Part shown: piece by piece, positions 46,283 through 58,075 of the stretch
Position numbering within the stretch: the first letter of the stretch is position 1
Layout of the letters: each line of letters begins with the position of its first letter
Assembly: GCF_019703515.2 (NCBI RefSeq)
Contig: NC_059385.1
Location: 28,500,001 to 28,564,000 of the forward strand
Reading direction: 5' to 3'
From: Myxocyprinus asiaticus
Lineage: Eukaryota > Chordata > Actinopteri > Cypriniformes > Catostomidae
Length of the DNA stretch: 64,000 nucleotides
Position numbers and translations under genes: made by a program
Notes under the pieces: generated by a model
Told to the model about the DNA's origin: nothing
Seen by the model: only the letters and a program-made list of their open reading frames with translations
The model's database searches: none

Positions 46283-47605
46283 CTATGTGGTGTGAGAGCA
46301 CACCATCTGCGTGATTATTATTTTCAGAACTGGGAAAGTTTCTGTAATATTGTGGTATAATGGTGTTTTCTCTGAGTTTTTTAGTTAATACATCCGTGAG
46401 CCACAGACAGTTTTACCGCCAAGCATGACAGCAATGTGCTTATTTTTAGATTTGAAAATTCCAGACACAAACTATAGACTTCTCTCCTCCTACAACATTA
46501 GCCTGAGTGAATAAATTAAAAACATTTCACTTCTTATGTAATATGGCAGTCCAATACAGCATGTCTTGACACATTTGTTCTCAACTTTTCTATATGACAA
46601 CCTACGATTAGTATGTCTTATGTAGCTTTGTTTTATGATGTCTTTACTTGCACCTTTAAAATCTCTATGAATATTTGTCTTACCTCTATATAAGAATCAT
46701 TCTACCATTTTATGTAAGTGATATTATGTTTCAAGTCTGTAGGCTGTCTGTCAATCATTAGCATTGAAATTCAGTCTTTTTAATTGCTGCCCTGAGGTAC
46801 ACTCCGCAAGAGCGCAGCAAATCATGAATGCTGTAACACTAACTATCACTTAGAGGGGCTTATTAACGTTCATGTGCTGCTAGTTAATGGTGAATAATTG
46901 TACAGTAGCTAAATTGTCTGGTCTCCTTCTTGTCCCAGTATTGTTTAACATACAGTACTATAACACTATACATCTATGCACAGAATAACATGTAAGGCCA
47001 CCTGAGAGGCAGCAATTTTTAATTTACTGTTCTATTTCCAAACAGTACATGACTAAATTCCGAGCATTTGCCATGCTACTAACAGACTGTGAATCATAGA
47101 ATGATACAGAGGAAGGAGAAAATCATGTGATCGTGTTATGACATTGTGTCATCCTCCTCAAAATAAAATGTGAAATGTTTTTCTAACTTTTTGTGTGAAA
47201 AACAATGCAATGTCCATAAAGCTCACCAAAATGTAGTCTATATCAACATGAACTATTATGTTAAGGCTAAATCTGTCGGCTAAATCTAATTAACCTTGAA
47301 TTGTTATAATACTCTTAATTTAAGATGTTATTGTATGATCTAAATTTGAGTCAATTCAACCAAAATTAGAAGAAACAAGTAGAAACAACAATATTTAAAT
47401 AGCAAATCTGAGTTGTCTACTTGCATCTGTAGTACCTTAACTTAAATAGTTAAGTTCATTCTATATGAACACTAAGTTAAGTGAACTTCTTTACACAAGT
47501 TTTGGAGACTCTATTACCCAATTCAGCTGAGGGAATGAGTTTACTCAACCAGTTGAGTAAAGTCAACTTATTAGTGAATGATAAATAATCCAACTAGATT
47601 TTAAG
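46283..47605. other. No gene seen
   Basis: AT-rich. 47420-47580 has several TTAAGTT/AACTTA motifs and resembles the AACTTAA-rich stretch at 9190-9300, possibly related repeats. Confidence 0.4.
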
Positions 47606-47611
47606 AACAAA

Positions 47612-47870
47612 TGAGTGCTGCTTGCCTGTGCAAAAGTTGCCGTCATGATGTTAGAGTGTTCTGGGTGGTTGCCAGGGCATGGCTATGCAGTTGTTAGGGT
47701 GTTCTAGGTTGTTGCTAGGGGGATTCTAGGACATCCTGGGTGGATGCTAGATGGGTCTAACTCAAAAGAAGCCACCCCCAAGTCTCTAAGATATTTTTTA
47801 TATATGGCTCTGGTCCCTACTTCAACGTAAAGGCCTATTCATACACCAAGCGAATGTTCGTTCCAAACAA
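47612..47870 (+). repeat. GTTGC-rich repeat, copy 2
   Basis: GCTTGCCTGTGCAAAA, CTGGGTGGTTGCC, GTTGTTAGGGTGTTCTAGG, then CTCAAAAGAAGCCACCCCCA and CTCTAAGAT follow the order of 7603-7790 plus 8717-8835. AAAGGCCTATTCATAC at 47829 resembles a Harbinger-type end. Confidence 0.55.
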
Positions 47871-48333
47871 GCTTTTGCATAGAGCAATAGATTCCTATGG
47901 CACTATTCGGGTCCGACAAATCGTCCACTGACAATCTAAAGTTATGTGTCAAAGTTTAATATTTAGCGTACAGTGTGTGTTCAAATCCTTAACCCTAAGT
48001 ATGAGCAGAAGCAATAGTGACGCTTGCCTTAGCAAACTAGACTAACAGTGAAATGAAAATTTATTTTAAATAAACTGACCTTTTTGTGATTTTGTGAGAC
48101 ATACTGTTCCCTAGTAAAGTTTGAAGTGATTATACACTTAACACTTCATTCTGTTTTACAGCTAAAGTCCATTAAACCCCCTGTAATTAAGTCTTCAAAA
48201 ATGTATTTGCCTTTCTTTATGATACAAGAATTTTAAGTTAACTTACATTGAATGTATTCATTGTAGATGCATCATACTAAGCATAACAAGCATCATAACT
48301 GCCTCTGGGATCTCAAGAGCAATACAGATTGTA

Positions 48334-48334
<1 letters not shown>

Positions 48335-48377
<43 letters not shown>
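48335..48377. repeat. (ATT)n microsatellite upstream of spp1
   Basis: About 14 pure ATT units, ending some 45 bp before the Runx/ETS motif pair of the spp1 promoter. Confidence 0.95.
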
Positions 48378-48423
48378 TGCATGTCATGCCTGGTGGTGAA
48401 TGTTTGCATTGCCTGGTCATACA

Positions 48424-48529
48424 AACCACAGGAAGAGTGGGAGCAGAAAGGTGGAACAGCAGTGGTAAACCTCATGACATTACAAGCTGCACTGCCATTG
48501 GCTGCTTCCAGAGGGATCAGTGTTTAAAA
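48424..48529 (+). promoter_or_regulatory. spp1: spp1 core and proximal promoter
   Basis: AACCACA (48424-48430), a Runx-type site, runs straight into GGAAG, an ETS-type core. An inverted CCAAT box (ATTGG, 48497-48501) and the TATA-like TTTAAAA (48523-48529) follow. Taking the start near 48553, the spacings are about -129, -56 and -30. Mammalian osteopontin promoters are known for a TTTAAA box, an inverted CCAAT box near -50 and Runx2 plus ETS1 sites near -100 to -136. The start site itself is inferred from the TATA-like box. Confidence 0.65.
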
Positions 48530-48552
48530 GCCGACCAGCAGCTAGCCCTCAC

Positions 48553-48660
48553 TATAACATCCAAACATAGCAAGATTTCAAGATTTGATAAACAGGACCT
48601 CAGTCTATCATCTGCATAGAACCTAAAAAAACCTTCAGATTCTCACGTAGAAAGGCTTAG
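48553..48660 (+). other. spp1: spp1 exon 1 (non-coding)
   Basis: It starts about 30 bases after the TTTAAAA box and ends GGCTTAG with a strong donor GTAAGT at 48661. A non-coding first exon before a signal-peptide exon is the standard layout of SCPP-family genes, including mammalian SPP1. The matching acceptor is TTTTTTTAG at 50219; intron 1 is about 1.56 kb. The 5' limit is approximate. Confidence 0.6.
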
Positions 48661-50234
48661 GTAAGTCACAGCTCTTATTAATGAATTTTTTAAGATGTTG
48701 AAGATGTAGAAGCAGATCTTAGCATTGTTGGGAACTCAGAAAACCAACGTGGACAGCATTTTGCTTGCCTGATGGTTTGCAATTATCATGTCATGTTTTT
48801 CTGAAAGGTAAAATATTCCATAGAACAACTTTTTCGTTGTCAATTACAGTACAATCTATTTAAACATACCGATCACACAAAAAGATTGGGTCCTGCACAT
48901 TTTCATATGGTTAACTGTCAATTAAAAGAATATATAAATAGATACAGCTCTTGCAGAATAAGTGTCAAAGTTCAGAAAATACAGTTCTTGTTCAGCCTAA
49001 ATCTAAGCACAAGACTGCATTAAATTAATTCTGAAGTTATAGAGACTTTTAACGATTCCAACTGCAGTTAATTACAGGCAGAGATGATTAACATGAACTT
49101 GACAGACGAAAGAGGAAGTTGTGGCTATGGCACATAAAGGCTGTACTAATTTGTCAACTGACTCATTTATTCCAGCAACAAACCACTAAATTAAAGTTCC
49201 ATACAAAAGAATAATAATACTGGCTGACCGACAACTGCCACCATAACATCTGTAAGCAGCCTCAACAAAATGCTGCCACTCTTAGCGTTTTAAACCCTAC
49301 TTCGCTTTTCCTTCGACGCCACACATTTTAGGCCTTGGCTTACAGCAATGCAGATTCTAATGAGAAACCAAATCTGGAGTCAGAGGCGTGCTGTTTCTTG
49401 GGATTGTGGCCGCAACGTCGTCTACATTTAACTTCTTGAATTATACACTGGTGGAGATCATTATAGGTGTAGCTAAACACGCACTTCCTCAACTTATACT
49501 TTATGTAATGTTGTTGGAGCTGAAATAAACAAGATGTTTCATGGTTAGGACTGGTAGTACTTAGTAAAGAAGTCCTTTGGCATTTGCCTGCATGTTTCTG
49601 AGCTCCCCAAAAAGGCATGCTTCCTTTAGAGTTGGTTTGCCATGAAGTAAATGTGCAAATACCTAAAATACCTACTCTTAAGGCAGTTTATAGTTTGAAC
49701 TTTAATGTTAAAACAGCAGAGGCAACCATCTTTGGAAAATGTTTTTTTAGTACCATGCACTAGCTGAGACTACAACTTTCCAACTGTTTTTCTAACAGTT
49801 AAATCCTTAGCTTAAATATCAATATCCATTGCATTTGCAACCCATTTTACTTCTGAAATGTTGTGTATTTCCAAGAGAAAAAGGCTATTCGAAGGCAAAA
49901 ACAATGTAAAACAGGACTTGATTTCATCTATTGTGAACTGATTGGATTGTGAAAAGTGGTCTATAACAGGTACTTGGAGGGAAGGGGTTGAAAAATAAAA
50001 GTGTTTTGTGGCATTAGCCAAAAAAGAAAAATAATTTCAGCGGCTGAGTAGAAGTAGAAGGAGGCAAACATTTTTTTGCATTTGGAACCATGTGCACTGG
50101 TCAATCGTACACAATGAGACCAGGAACATATGTTAATAAAGTATATTGGGACCATTTTGATTTCAAGAGTTTTGTAAATTTATGCAAGATTTATAATTTG
50201 TCTTCCCCCATTTTTTTAGTATATTTTACACAAA

Positions 50235-53200
50235 ATGAAGGCTGTTATTGTTTTGATGCTCCTCATCGCCACAGTCTACTGCCTACCTGTAAGTTCACTT
50301 TGATTTCAATCACAAAATGTGGCCATTAAAGTTTTATCTTACCATACTGTCTTCTAATATAAACGTTACATATTTTCCTCAGGTTAAGCGTTCAGCTAGC
50401 AGTTCCGAAAGCTCAGAAGAACGTGTGGTTGTTCAACGGGCAAGTGTTCAATTTGATCATAAACAGCATGGAAAACACTTCATCTGCAAATATTAATAAT
50501 GTAACAAATCTTTCTTATACAGCCAGCTCCTATTCTACGAAAAGATGCTCTTGAACTGGTTCAGGCAGAACCTACACAGGTAAAAGCCTGCAGTGTCTAA
50601 ATATATACACTACCGGTCAAAAGTTTTGAAACACTTACTCATTCTTTATTATAATTTTTTTTTCTTTTTTCTTTTTTTTTTTTTTTTCACATTTTGAATA
50701 ATAGTAAAATCATCAGTACTATGGAATAACATAAATGGAACTATGGGAATTATGTTGTGACTAAACAAAATCCAAAATAAATCAAAACTGTGTTATTTTT
50801 TTATTTTTTTAAAGGTGCACTCAGTAATTTTTTGAAGTATGTTGAAGTGGCTTACACTAACACCTAATGGCATGGATGCTGCATCATTCAAACACAGTAG
50901 TTTTCAGTTACGAATGCCATTGTAGAAATTCACTATGCACAGTAAACCTGGATTAATGTAATCCATGAATGAAAGTGTCCAATAACAGGGCAGTTACTGA
51001 GATTAAGCGAGTAGTTTTCAGATGGTCACGTGAAGCCCCGTGAGGCTTTATTCTTTTTATGTAGAATAAAAGAGCTTTTATAAGGTTACTGATATGACTG
51101 GAGTCTTCATCTCATGTGAGTGGTCATGATTTTATACATATGTTTCAAAATAACTATTTCTTTAGAAGTAAAACTTTTAAATGAGGAAATAAATTACTGA
51201 GTGTACAACACTGCACACAAGTCCGATTTGGTTTTCAAGTCCGATCTTTAGGAATTGTCATTTTGCAAGTAGTGAAATCGAATTTGTTTGTTCAGACAGT
51301 GTGGTCAATAAAGGATGTAAAGGCAGACTGATATATACGTTTTACCATTAGTCTGTGCTGATAGTTGCTTTTTGGAACTATCGGTTATCTAAAACAAATC
51401 TGTGCCGATAGTTATTTTATTTTTTTACCCTCATTTTTTTTATTTTTTATTATTCCATCTATCTACATACAAAACTCTTCATCTAGTGAAAATATAAGCT
51501 ATAAAAAGCTACATTTGGTAAATACTTAAATACTTAGCATTGTCTCTAACATTTCAAAATAAGAGTCTCTGGTGTCTTCAGGCTTGTTTATATTTAAAAG
51601 TCCCGCCTTATGCACCATACCTTCATTTCTCTGGTTATTATTGGGATTTTGGTTGCACAGTAAACTGCTTTTGGGATTTTATTCATTTTTCTAGAAATCG
51701 ATTTTAAAACACTATCAGCCCATTAATCGGTTATCAGACTTTTCCACCACTTTTTTAGTCAAATATGCCAAAAAGTCAATTTTTGGTTGCTTGTCTGAAC
51801 AATGCCATAGTATTGACATAAACTGCCATCTCTGAGCTTTTTAAATGCAAGTCCATGAGCACATACATGAGCATTACAGTGAGTATTGCATTTTTAACAA
51901 CAAAGCATTTGTTTGGTTTTCAGACCATGACAACAGAATCTGATGAGAGCACGGACAGTGCAGATGACACTGAGGTAAATAAAGACTCATCCACTAAACC
52001 ACATCACACATGTCCACCCACAAGAGCCAATAAAAGACAGAAGACTCTAAAAATACCCTTGTGTTGGTCTAGACGTGCTGTCAGTGACCCCGCTGTGATC
52101 TGCGCAGTCTCAACAATGTTTCTTGCATTTGTAGGATGCAGACGAAGAATCTGAAACAGATGACAAGGACGAGGAGAACGTGAGTCACAGTGGTTATGCA
52201 AAAATACTTGATTTTGTTTTTTCCGGCTAAATAAATTTCATGTGGAACCAATGTGTCCACTTGTTAAACAATTCATTAAACAATATGTAGGAAAGAAGCT
52301 AACATTACTTTATATTCTGTACAGTGGTGTTTGATACTAAGTGTCACTAGTACTGTTATAGGTTTAATCAACTAGGAATGGCTTACCTATTGCATATTAT
52401 GCTGGGATACGAGAAACAATTTTTAACATATATTGTCCCTTTAGGACACTGATTCCAGTGAGAGTGAATCTGGGGAAATAGAGACCACCTCTATCCCAAC
52501 AACAGTGGAGCCCACCCTGGGCCCGATCATCAACACTGGCCGTGGAGACAGCTTGGGCTACCCAAGCGATTACAAGAAATCTATTGTCTATGTGGACGCA
52601 AAAGACATTGAAAAAATCCCTTCCCCATACAAGTCCTACAGCAGTGACAAGCTGGGCGGCTTGACAGTCGTCAGTAAGAAGATGTCTACCTACGATGATC
52701 AGAGGGTCAATGATGTGGAAAAGGAGATTAAACTGTTCAAGGTAAATAGATGATTAAAATGTGAAGGTTACTTTGGAAAGTGCTTGTAAAGCTGGAAACA
52801 CTTTACATTAAGGTTCCCTTTATTAAGGGTTTATAAAGGGTTTCACTACTGACTAATAACTCATTTAAAAATTCATTCTAAATGCATTATAAATCATTGA
52901 TATGCAGTTATAACAACAAGCTTAAAAAAGGAGACTTTTATGCAACACCTGCCAAATAGTGAGCCATTTTACAGCACATGTTATAAATGCTTAATATCAC
53001 TTATACAACATTTGTAACCAATGCAAATATACCTGTATGTAAAGTGGACACATATGAAGCATTTATTAAGGAGTAGCCAACATAGGAAACTATGAACTAT
53101 GCTGAAGGCGAGTGGAATGGTGTCGTAATTAGACAAGGTTTTTAAGGTAAATATTAGATAGAGGTTTTAATGAGTAAAACATACCTCCTTAACCTAATAT

Positions 53201-54369
53201 TTTTACATAAACCTAACCGATTGTGATCTAAAATTAAATGACCAACACATAAACCTTACCAATACTGTCCAAAAACAAAATGCGAAAAGAAAAGCATATT
53301 TTCTTAAACAACAACGTTATTTTGTGTCACTTCCATAACATTTTTGTTTCACATGTCAGCTTACGTGCTAAGCTGGGCTCAAACTGTGGACTCCCGAGTC
53401 CAAAATCCAACACTTTAGAAGGAGAGCTACCGCGGAAGCTAATCACATTGGAATAAGTGTGTAAATTTAAGTGGGTCTGTAAAATGAGCATTAAAATATA
53501 TTGTTTTTCAAATGCTGTATTATAGTAAAAGTGTTTCAATATCATAACATAGCAGTGTGTAAGTAATAGTGTGAAAAATAAGTGTTACTAAAGCCATAAT
53601 CAGCCATTGTACTTGTGATTTTTGTGAAAGTGAATAAAACGCACAGTTGTGGTAGCGCCTCTGGTGTTAATTTCACCAGAAAACTGCACCGAAACGTACA
53701 ATGAGGAACATAAAAGTCAGTTTGCAAAAATGCGGTTATAGTAACATTCATTCTTTGAGACTAGATTGAAGAACCCATATGTAGAAATATGTATAGCAGA
53801 TAAATTTGGAAGAACCCTAACTAAAAATTACAGTCATAACAAAAAGTTCTACATACATACCTTCAATGAATACAAACATTTCTCACACAAGGCAGAAACA
53901 AACAATTGAACAAGTGTCTATTAGCACAAAACACTTGGAATCACTGTAACTAAGATGTTGTTTGTGTTCTCAGACTCTTCAGGTCCATGATGTTCTATTG
54001 GAAGAGGAGGACACCAGCACTCCTGAGATGGATAACACTGCCAGAGGTACAGAAGAGGACATGGAGCCAAGCCACCGCCAGGCAGCTCTGGGGAACCATG
54101 AGATCGCTTCTGCTGGGAACAAGGTCAACGAAGGGTCTGACAGCGAGGGGGCCAGTGCTGGTGTCTCTCCCAGTGACAGCGCCAGTGCAAGTGCAAGTCA
54201 GGAGGAGACAGAGGAGTCAGATGGCAGCCTGAGCAGTGAGGAGACCACCACCACACCTGGAGCTGCAGACAGTGAAGACGACTCCTCACAGAGCACTGAG
54301 AGCCAGGAGAGCAATTCGGATGAGGAGACCACCCAGACAACTGATGTCACTGTTGTCATTGCAAAGTAA
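50235..54369 (+). CDS. spp1: Osteopontin (secreted phosphoprotein 1), 7 coding exons
   Basis: Coding exons: 50235-50288, 50383-50439, 50523-50579, 51924-51974, 52135-52179, 52445-52741 and 53974-54369, giving 318 residues; all introns are phase 0, as in SCPP genes. Osteopontin is a secreted acidic phosphoprotein that binds integrins and mineral in bone. Order of features: signal peptide (residues 1-16, MKAVIVLMLLIATVYC); SSSESSEE (about 23-30), an S-x-E phosphorylation motif; acidic Asp/Glu stretch (about 74-105); GRGDSLGYP (about 120-128), the integrin site; a conserved block with YVDAKDIEKIPSPYKSY; ALQ-type VHDVLLEEEDTSTPE at the start of the last exon; then a Ser/Glu/Thr-rich tail ending VTVVIAK. 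The intron after residue 37 begins GCAAGT instead of GT. Family identity is firm; small exons were placed by splice sites and phase. Confidence 0.92.
50440..50522 (+). other. spp1: GC-AG intron of spp1 (83 bp)
   Basis: The donor is CGG|GCAAGT and the acceptor TTATACAG|CCA. With the exception of C at position +2 the donor matches consensus, as is usual for GC-AG introns. The nearest GT (50444) would give a phase that does not fit the next exon. Confidence 0.75.
50608..50810 (+). repeat. Tc1-like end fragment in spp1 intron
   Basis: After TA: CACTACCGGTCAAAAGTTTT followed by GAAACACTTACTCATTC, the typical end of a fish Tc1 family. No right end or transposase seen; a T-rich tract follows. Confidence 0.6.
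50815..51206. mobile_element. MITE in spp1 intron (about 390 bp)
   Basis: GTGCACTCAGTAATTT on the left and AAATTACTGAGTGTAC on the right are inverted repeats with one mismatch. Non-coding interior. Confidence 0.75.
51320..51750. repeat. Repeat rich in 'cgatagtt/tatcgg' motifs in spp1 intron
   Basis: The segment begins CAGACTGATATATACG and ends ATTAATCGGTTATCAG, with repeated CTATCGG-like motifs. It looks like a known type of fish interspersed repeat, but I could not assign a family. Confidence 0.4.
52800..53046. mobile_element. MITE in last spp1 intron (about 250 bp)
   Basis: CACTTTACATTAAGGT (left) and ACCTGTATGTAAAGTG (right) are inverted repeats with a few mismatches. The interior is AT-rich. 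The rest of the intron (53050-53960) has no named feature. Confidence 0.55.
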
Positions 54370-54647
54370 ACCATCAGCACAAAACCCTCAACGGGCTGTC
54401 GACAGTAAAGAATGCAACTGTATTAATTGTATGGTGCTTTGTGACTCTCTCCACCTGATTTTAGTGTGAGTTAGAAATCAAATTACAGAGCACAAAGTTA
54501 CAGTTTACACAAGCCCTCGAGCTGTGCTGCCTAATTTGTTTAGAAGCAGTTTCATCTCAACAGTCTTACTGTTCATTGCACAATTATTTACAATGTTAAT
54601 ATAAATGTAATTATATATTTTCTCTATGTTATTATTGATCATTTATG

Positions 54648-54653
54648 AATAAA
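54648..54653 (+). terminator. spp1: spp1 polyadenylation signal
   Basis: AATAAA about 280 bases after the stop codon, followed by a GT-rich stretch (TTTGTCC...GTAATGTATGTTT). This gives a short 3' UTR of about 300 bases. Confidence 0.7.
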
Positions 54654-54669
54654 GTTTGTCCTATATGAG

Positions 54670-55145
54670 TAATGTATGTTTCCTAATACAACAGCAATAC
54701 AAGCGACAACCACAAGACACTGAGACTTGATCAAGTAACTTGTTTATATTATATTGGAAATAATCTGGCTTTCCTCCTCCAAAATGTAAACAGATATGCA
54801 CCCCTTGAATAAGCCATCTGAATGCCAGTAAAGGTGTTTATATGAAGAGAGAAATTAAGGTAATGGTCAAAAACATAGGTATGCCGATTGTTATTTGCCA
54901 ATACAATTTACATTTAAGCATTGCTGGGTGACTAAGTTATTGGGTTATTAAGTATGATCTTTATATGATTATACATGTAAACACACTCATAGTCTAAGCT
55001 AAATTAGAAAAGAATGACAAATAGAAATCCAGTACACCATTCAACAGTGTCAGTTCGTCTAAAATGTTAACTTTTGAAAAGTGCAATTTTATACTACACA
55101 ATTTTTTAGTGGTGTTTGCTAATGCTAATGCTAATTGCTCATACT
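54670..55145. other. No gene seen
   Basis: AT-rich intergenic sequence downstream of spp1. Confidence 0.5.
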
Positions 55146-55149
55146 TGGG

Positions 55150-56620
55150 GTTAGGTATTGACTGATCTCACAGGAAATCAGCAACAGTAGGTCAAATTTC
55201 TTGTCTGCTAAAATCGTTCTCTTGCTTTCCAAATTTCTAAACTATCCTGGTGGCCGAAGGTCGAACTACATTTGAATGCATGCGCGACACACTGCGAAGC
55301 GCGAGGTATGAGCAAATATTATCCAAATGAAATATTGGCTTGGCTCATACCAAGGCTTAAGCCACAAATGTTTTCTGTAAAGCCCCACATGTTTTTATCA
55401 TCTTGTAATAATGTTAGAAGTACCAGAGCTTCGGTTTCAAGTTGATGCTAAAACTTTATTTGCTACTTTATTTTTTAACAATAGGTATATTTTAATATTA
55501 AGATATACTGTTTATACAGTATATAGAGTTAATATATATATATATATATATTAACAATACCTGTCATTCTACAGTATTGATAACACCAAATACCAGCTCA
55601 ATACTGTCTTGTTGGCAGCTGCTTTCCAGCTCTCAAGCGTATGTGCACACATACAAAAGAGCGCTCGTGACACATGACTGAGGCATTGTGTCTGGTCAAC
55701 ATTCCTATCTTGTTGATATATTGGAAACTGTGTTGAGTTTTTCCATTCAGATTCAGTAAGTACCAAACATTTAGGTAACCCTGAAAGCAAAAAGAGGAAT
55801 ATACAGATGTGGTCATGGAATTTGCAAACTTAAAGTCACAAGCCAGGACATTTGTTTTTTGCTAAACTCTTTAAGAAAGACACAACGCTATAATTTTTGC
55901 AAATTTTGGCAAATCCTGCAACTATTTTTTTTTCCTCATAAGTACCTATTTTAGCCTATTTACAGCCTGCTAAACTAACTTAAAGCACTCTATGAATTAA
56001 TGAAATAAAACAGTCAATTGAACATAATGTGCTTCGAACATGACAGCCAAAAAGAAAAATGTAGCAGGGTTTTTTGAGTTTTAGTGTTAAAATTACGCAA
56101 ATTATGGTTTTAATTTCGTATCTTGAAAAGTATCCAAAGCTGAGACAAAAAAGTCAGACCTTTTAGTTTCAGTAATATTTAAAGATTTAGCCTACTATAT
56201 ACTGTAAATTATATCTCAGAGACTTTTATTGTAAAGTGTATTATATTCCGATATTTCATCAAAGGATGGCCTTATATGTATCCACAGAGGTCTGGGCTGA
56301 GCCTGAATATCCACTGACCGTAGAACTGGCCCTGTTAATTATAATAACACCCTCCTGGCCCTAACACTACACAGAACAAAATTATGTCATTTCACTTATT
56401 TCATTGGAAGTACAAAAGTTGCTTGCCAGAATGAACATTTCGGGGCATGAACATTCACCACATGGTGGTGCTTGTGAGATATTAAGATTGTGGGCTGGGT
56501 GGGCATAAAAATACAGAACCAAAATGCAGATTTCGAGACCAGGTTGGAACAAATCCCTAATCCTAAGCATTAAACCTTGGTGTGCAACATGTCCTGCACC
56601 GTTTCCAACAGACATGAATG
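55150..56620 (-). repeat. Interspersed repeat family A, copy 5 (reverse, split)
   Basis: 55150-55345 (GACTGATCTCACAGGAAATC, GGTGGCCGAAGGTCGAACTA) matches the left part of copy 2, and 56430-56475 (GGGCATGAACATTCACCACA) the right part. About 1 kb of unrelated AT-rich sequence, including an (AT)n run at 55535-55551, lies between and may be an insertion. Confidence 0.5.
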
Positions 56621-57084
56621 ATACCTCAGATTGCCATTTACCTTACCATTACAGGGCCATCTGTAAGGCATCTGTTTATAGTGTATTGTCCAACTGATTT
56701 TCTTCTATAAATCACAGAAGGCTCCAACAGAGAGAAATATACCCTTATACCTTAACAGTTTTTGCTCATTTGCATTTGTATCTTAGAGCAATGCATTGAC
56801 TGTCTGGAATGCTATGATGTTGGGGTGTCTAAATTACAAGACCTGGAGATATGTCTTGATTTGGTAAAAACAACCTTCTGATTTATCACACATCTGTTTT
56901 TGTTATTTTGCCAATGTCTTGATGTACAGACACCAGACATATATTTGTCAAACTTTGAAGTTTGTAGGAGTCTATACTCCTCTGTAATTAGCCTTTTCTG
57001 ACTGTACATGCAGACTGGCATATTGTTTTACAAAAATAGAGTACTATAAATTTAGTTTTAAAATTTAAAATGATAATACATTTA

Positions 57085-57267
57085 CATTCAAAAAGTATTT
57101 TGATTACTGAAGAGATTACTTTGCATTTTATTGTCATTTGTTTCATTTAATATTTAGTCCTTTCTGATGGAGAACATTTATACATATAAATGATGCGATC
57201 CAAAGTGCATTTGAACAGCGGTGAAACACTTTCTTATGATGTGTTACATTCATACGAGCAGACAGAG
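57085..57267. repeat. Fragment of the hAT-like element at 30.9 kb
   Basis: CAAAAAGTATTTTGATTACT, TTTCATTTAATATTTAGTCC and GTGAAACACTTTCTTATGAT match 30957-31125 in order, with roughly 6-8 % difference. Confidence 0.75.
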
Positions 57268-58004
57268 GACAAATAACATCAGTACCATCGCTTGCAATGC
57301 TTTCATCCTACAAACAAGAGAGAGACAATGGTAAATTTATAAATGTGTATCTCACACATGTTAACACTTTGCATATTCTGTTTAAACTGTATATGTTGAT
57401 TATTTAACAGTAATAAATCTTTTAGCAAGATTAACCAAAGCCATGAATACATTAAACGAATGAGTTACCTTGTGCAGTTGTTCATGTCCAGCTATTGTAA
57501 TATCATAGTCTGTAATTACTCCACATACTGTGGTACTGTGGCTTAAATACTGAACACTTGTGAGTAAATCAGGGCTTGGTTCAGTGAAATATGATGATGT
57601 TAAAAGAGGTAAACATTTATGCAACATCCGGATCTCTACCAAATCTTGCAAAATGTCTTGCAAAATTGCTTCTAGAAACTGTGTTTAGTAATCCAAACAA
57701 GAGTGTAAATCATGCAGTGCAACTGCCTCTATGCATTATTTAGACAAAACCAAACTGTCTGCTACATGTTTAGTTTACTACAAGAGGAATGCTCAGGATA
57801 TGAGTGTGCAGAACTGTATATATACAGTACTTGTTACAGAGCTTGTTCACAGGGGTCCTAAATACAATTATTATTAAATTATTTAATTTCTTTACACAAT
57901 TTACAGTCATATTTACTCAATATTTTATTTTACACAATGATCACTCTAAGACTTTATAGATATAACTTTTTATAATTTATAATTTTTTGTTAATGCATGA
58001 TTAC
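57268..58004. other. No gene seen
   Basis: An 87-codon reverse frame (57663-57400) has no recognisable domain. AT-rich otherwise. Confidence 0.4.
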
Positions 58005-58075
58005 CTGTAAAGCTGCTTTGAAATGATGTGTGTAGTGAAAAGCACTATACAAATAAAAATGACTTGACTTGTGTA
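58005..58075 (+). repeat. LINE 3' tail
   Basis: TGTAAAGCTGCTTTGAAATG...CACTATACAAATAAAAATGA then CTTGACTT is the typical 3' end of a fish LINE and matches the inverse of 37533-37600. Confidence 0.65.

Noticed and set aside
51855..52154. 99-codon open frame at spp1 exon 4
   Set aside because: Reads through the donor at 51975 into the intron; only 51924-51974 is coding.
54125..54340. Reverse open frames over the last spp1 exon
   Set aside because: Antisense of the Ser/Glu-rich spp1 tail.
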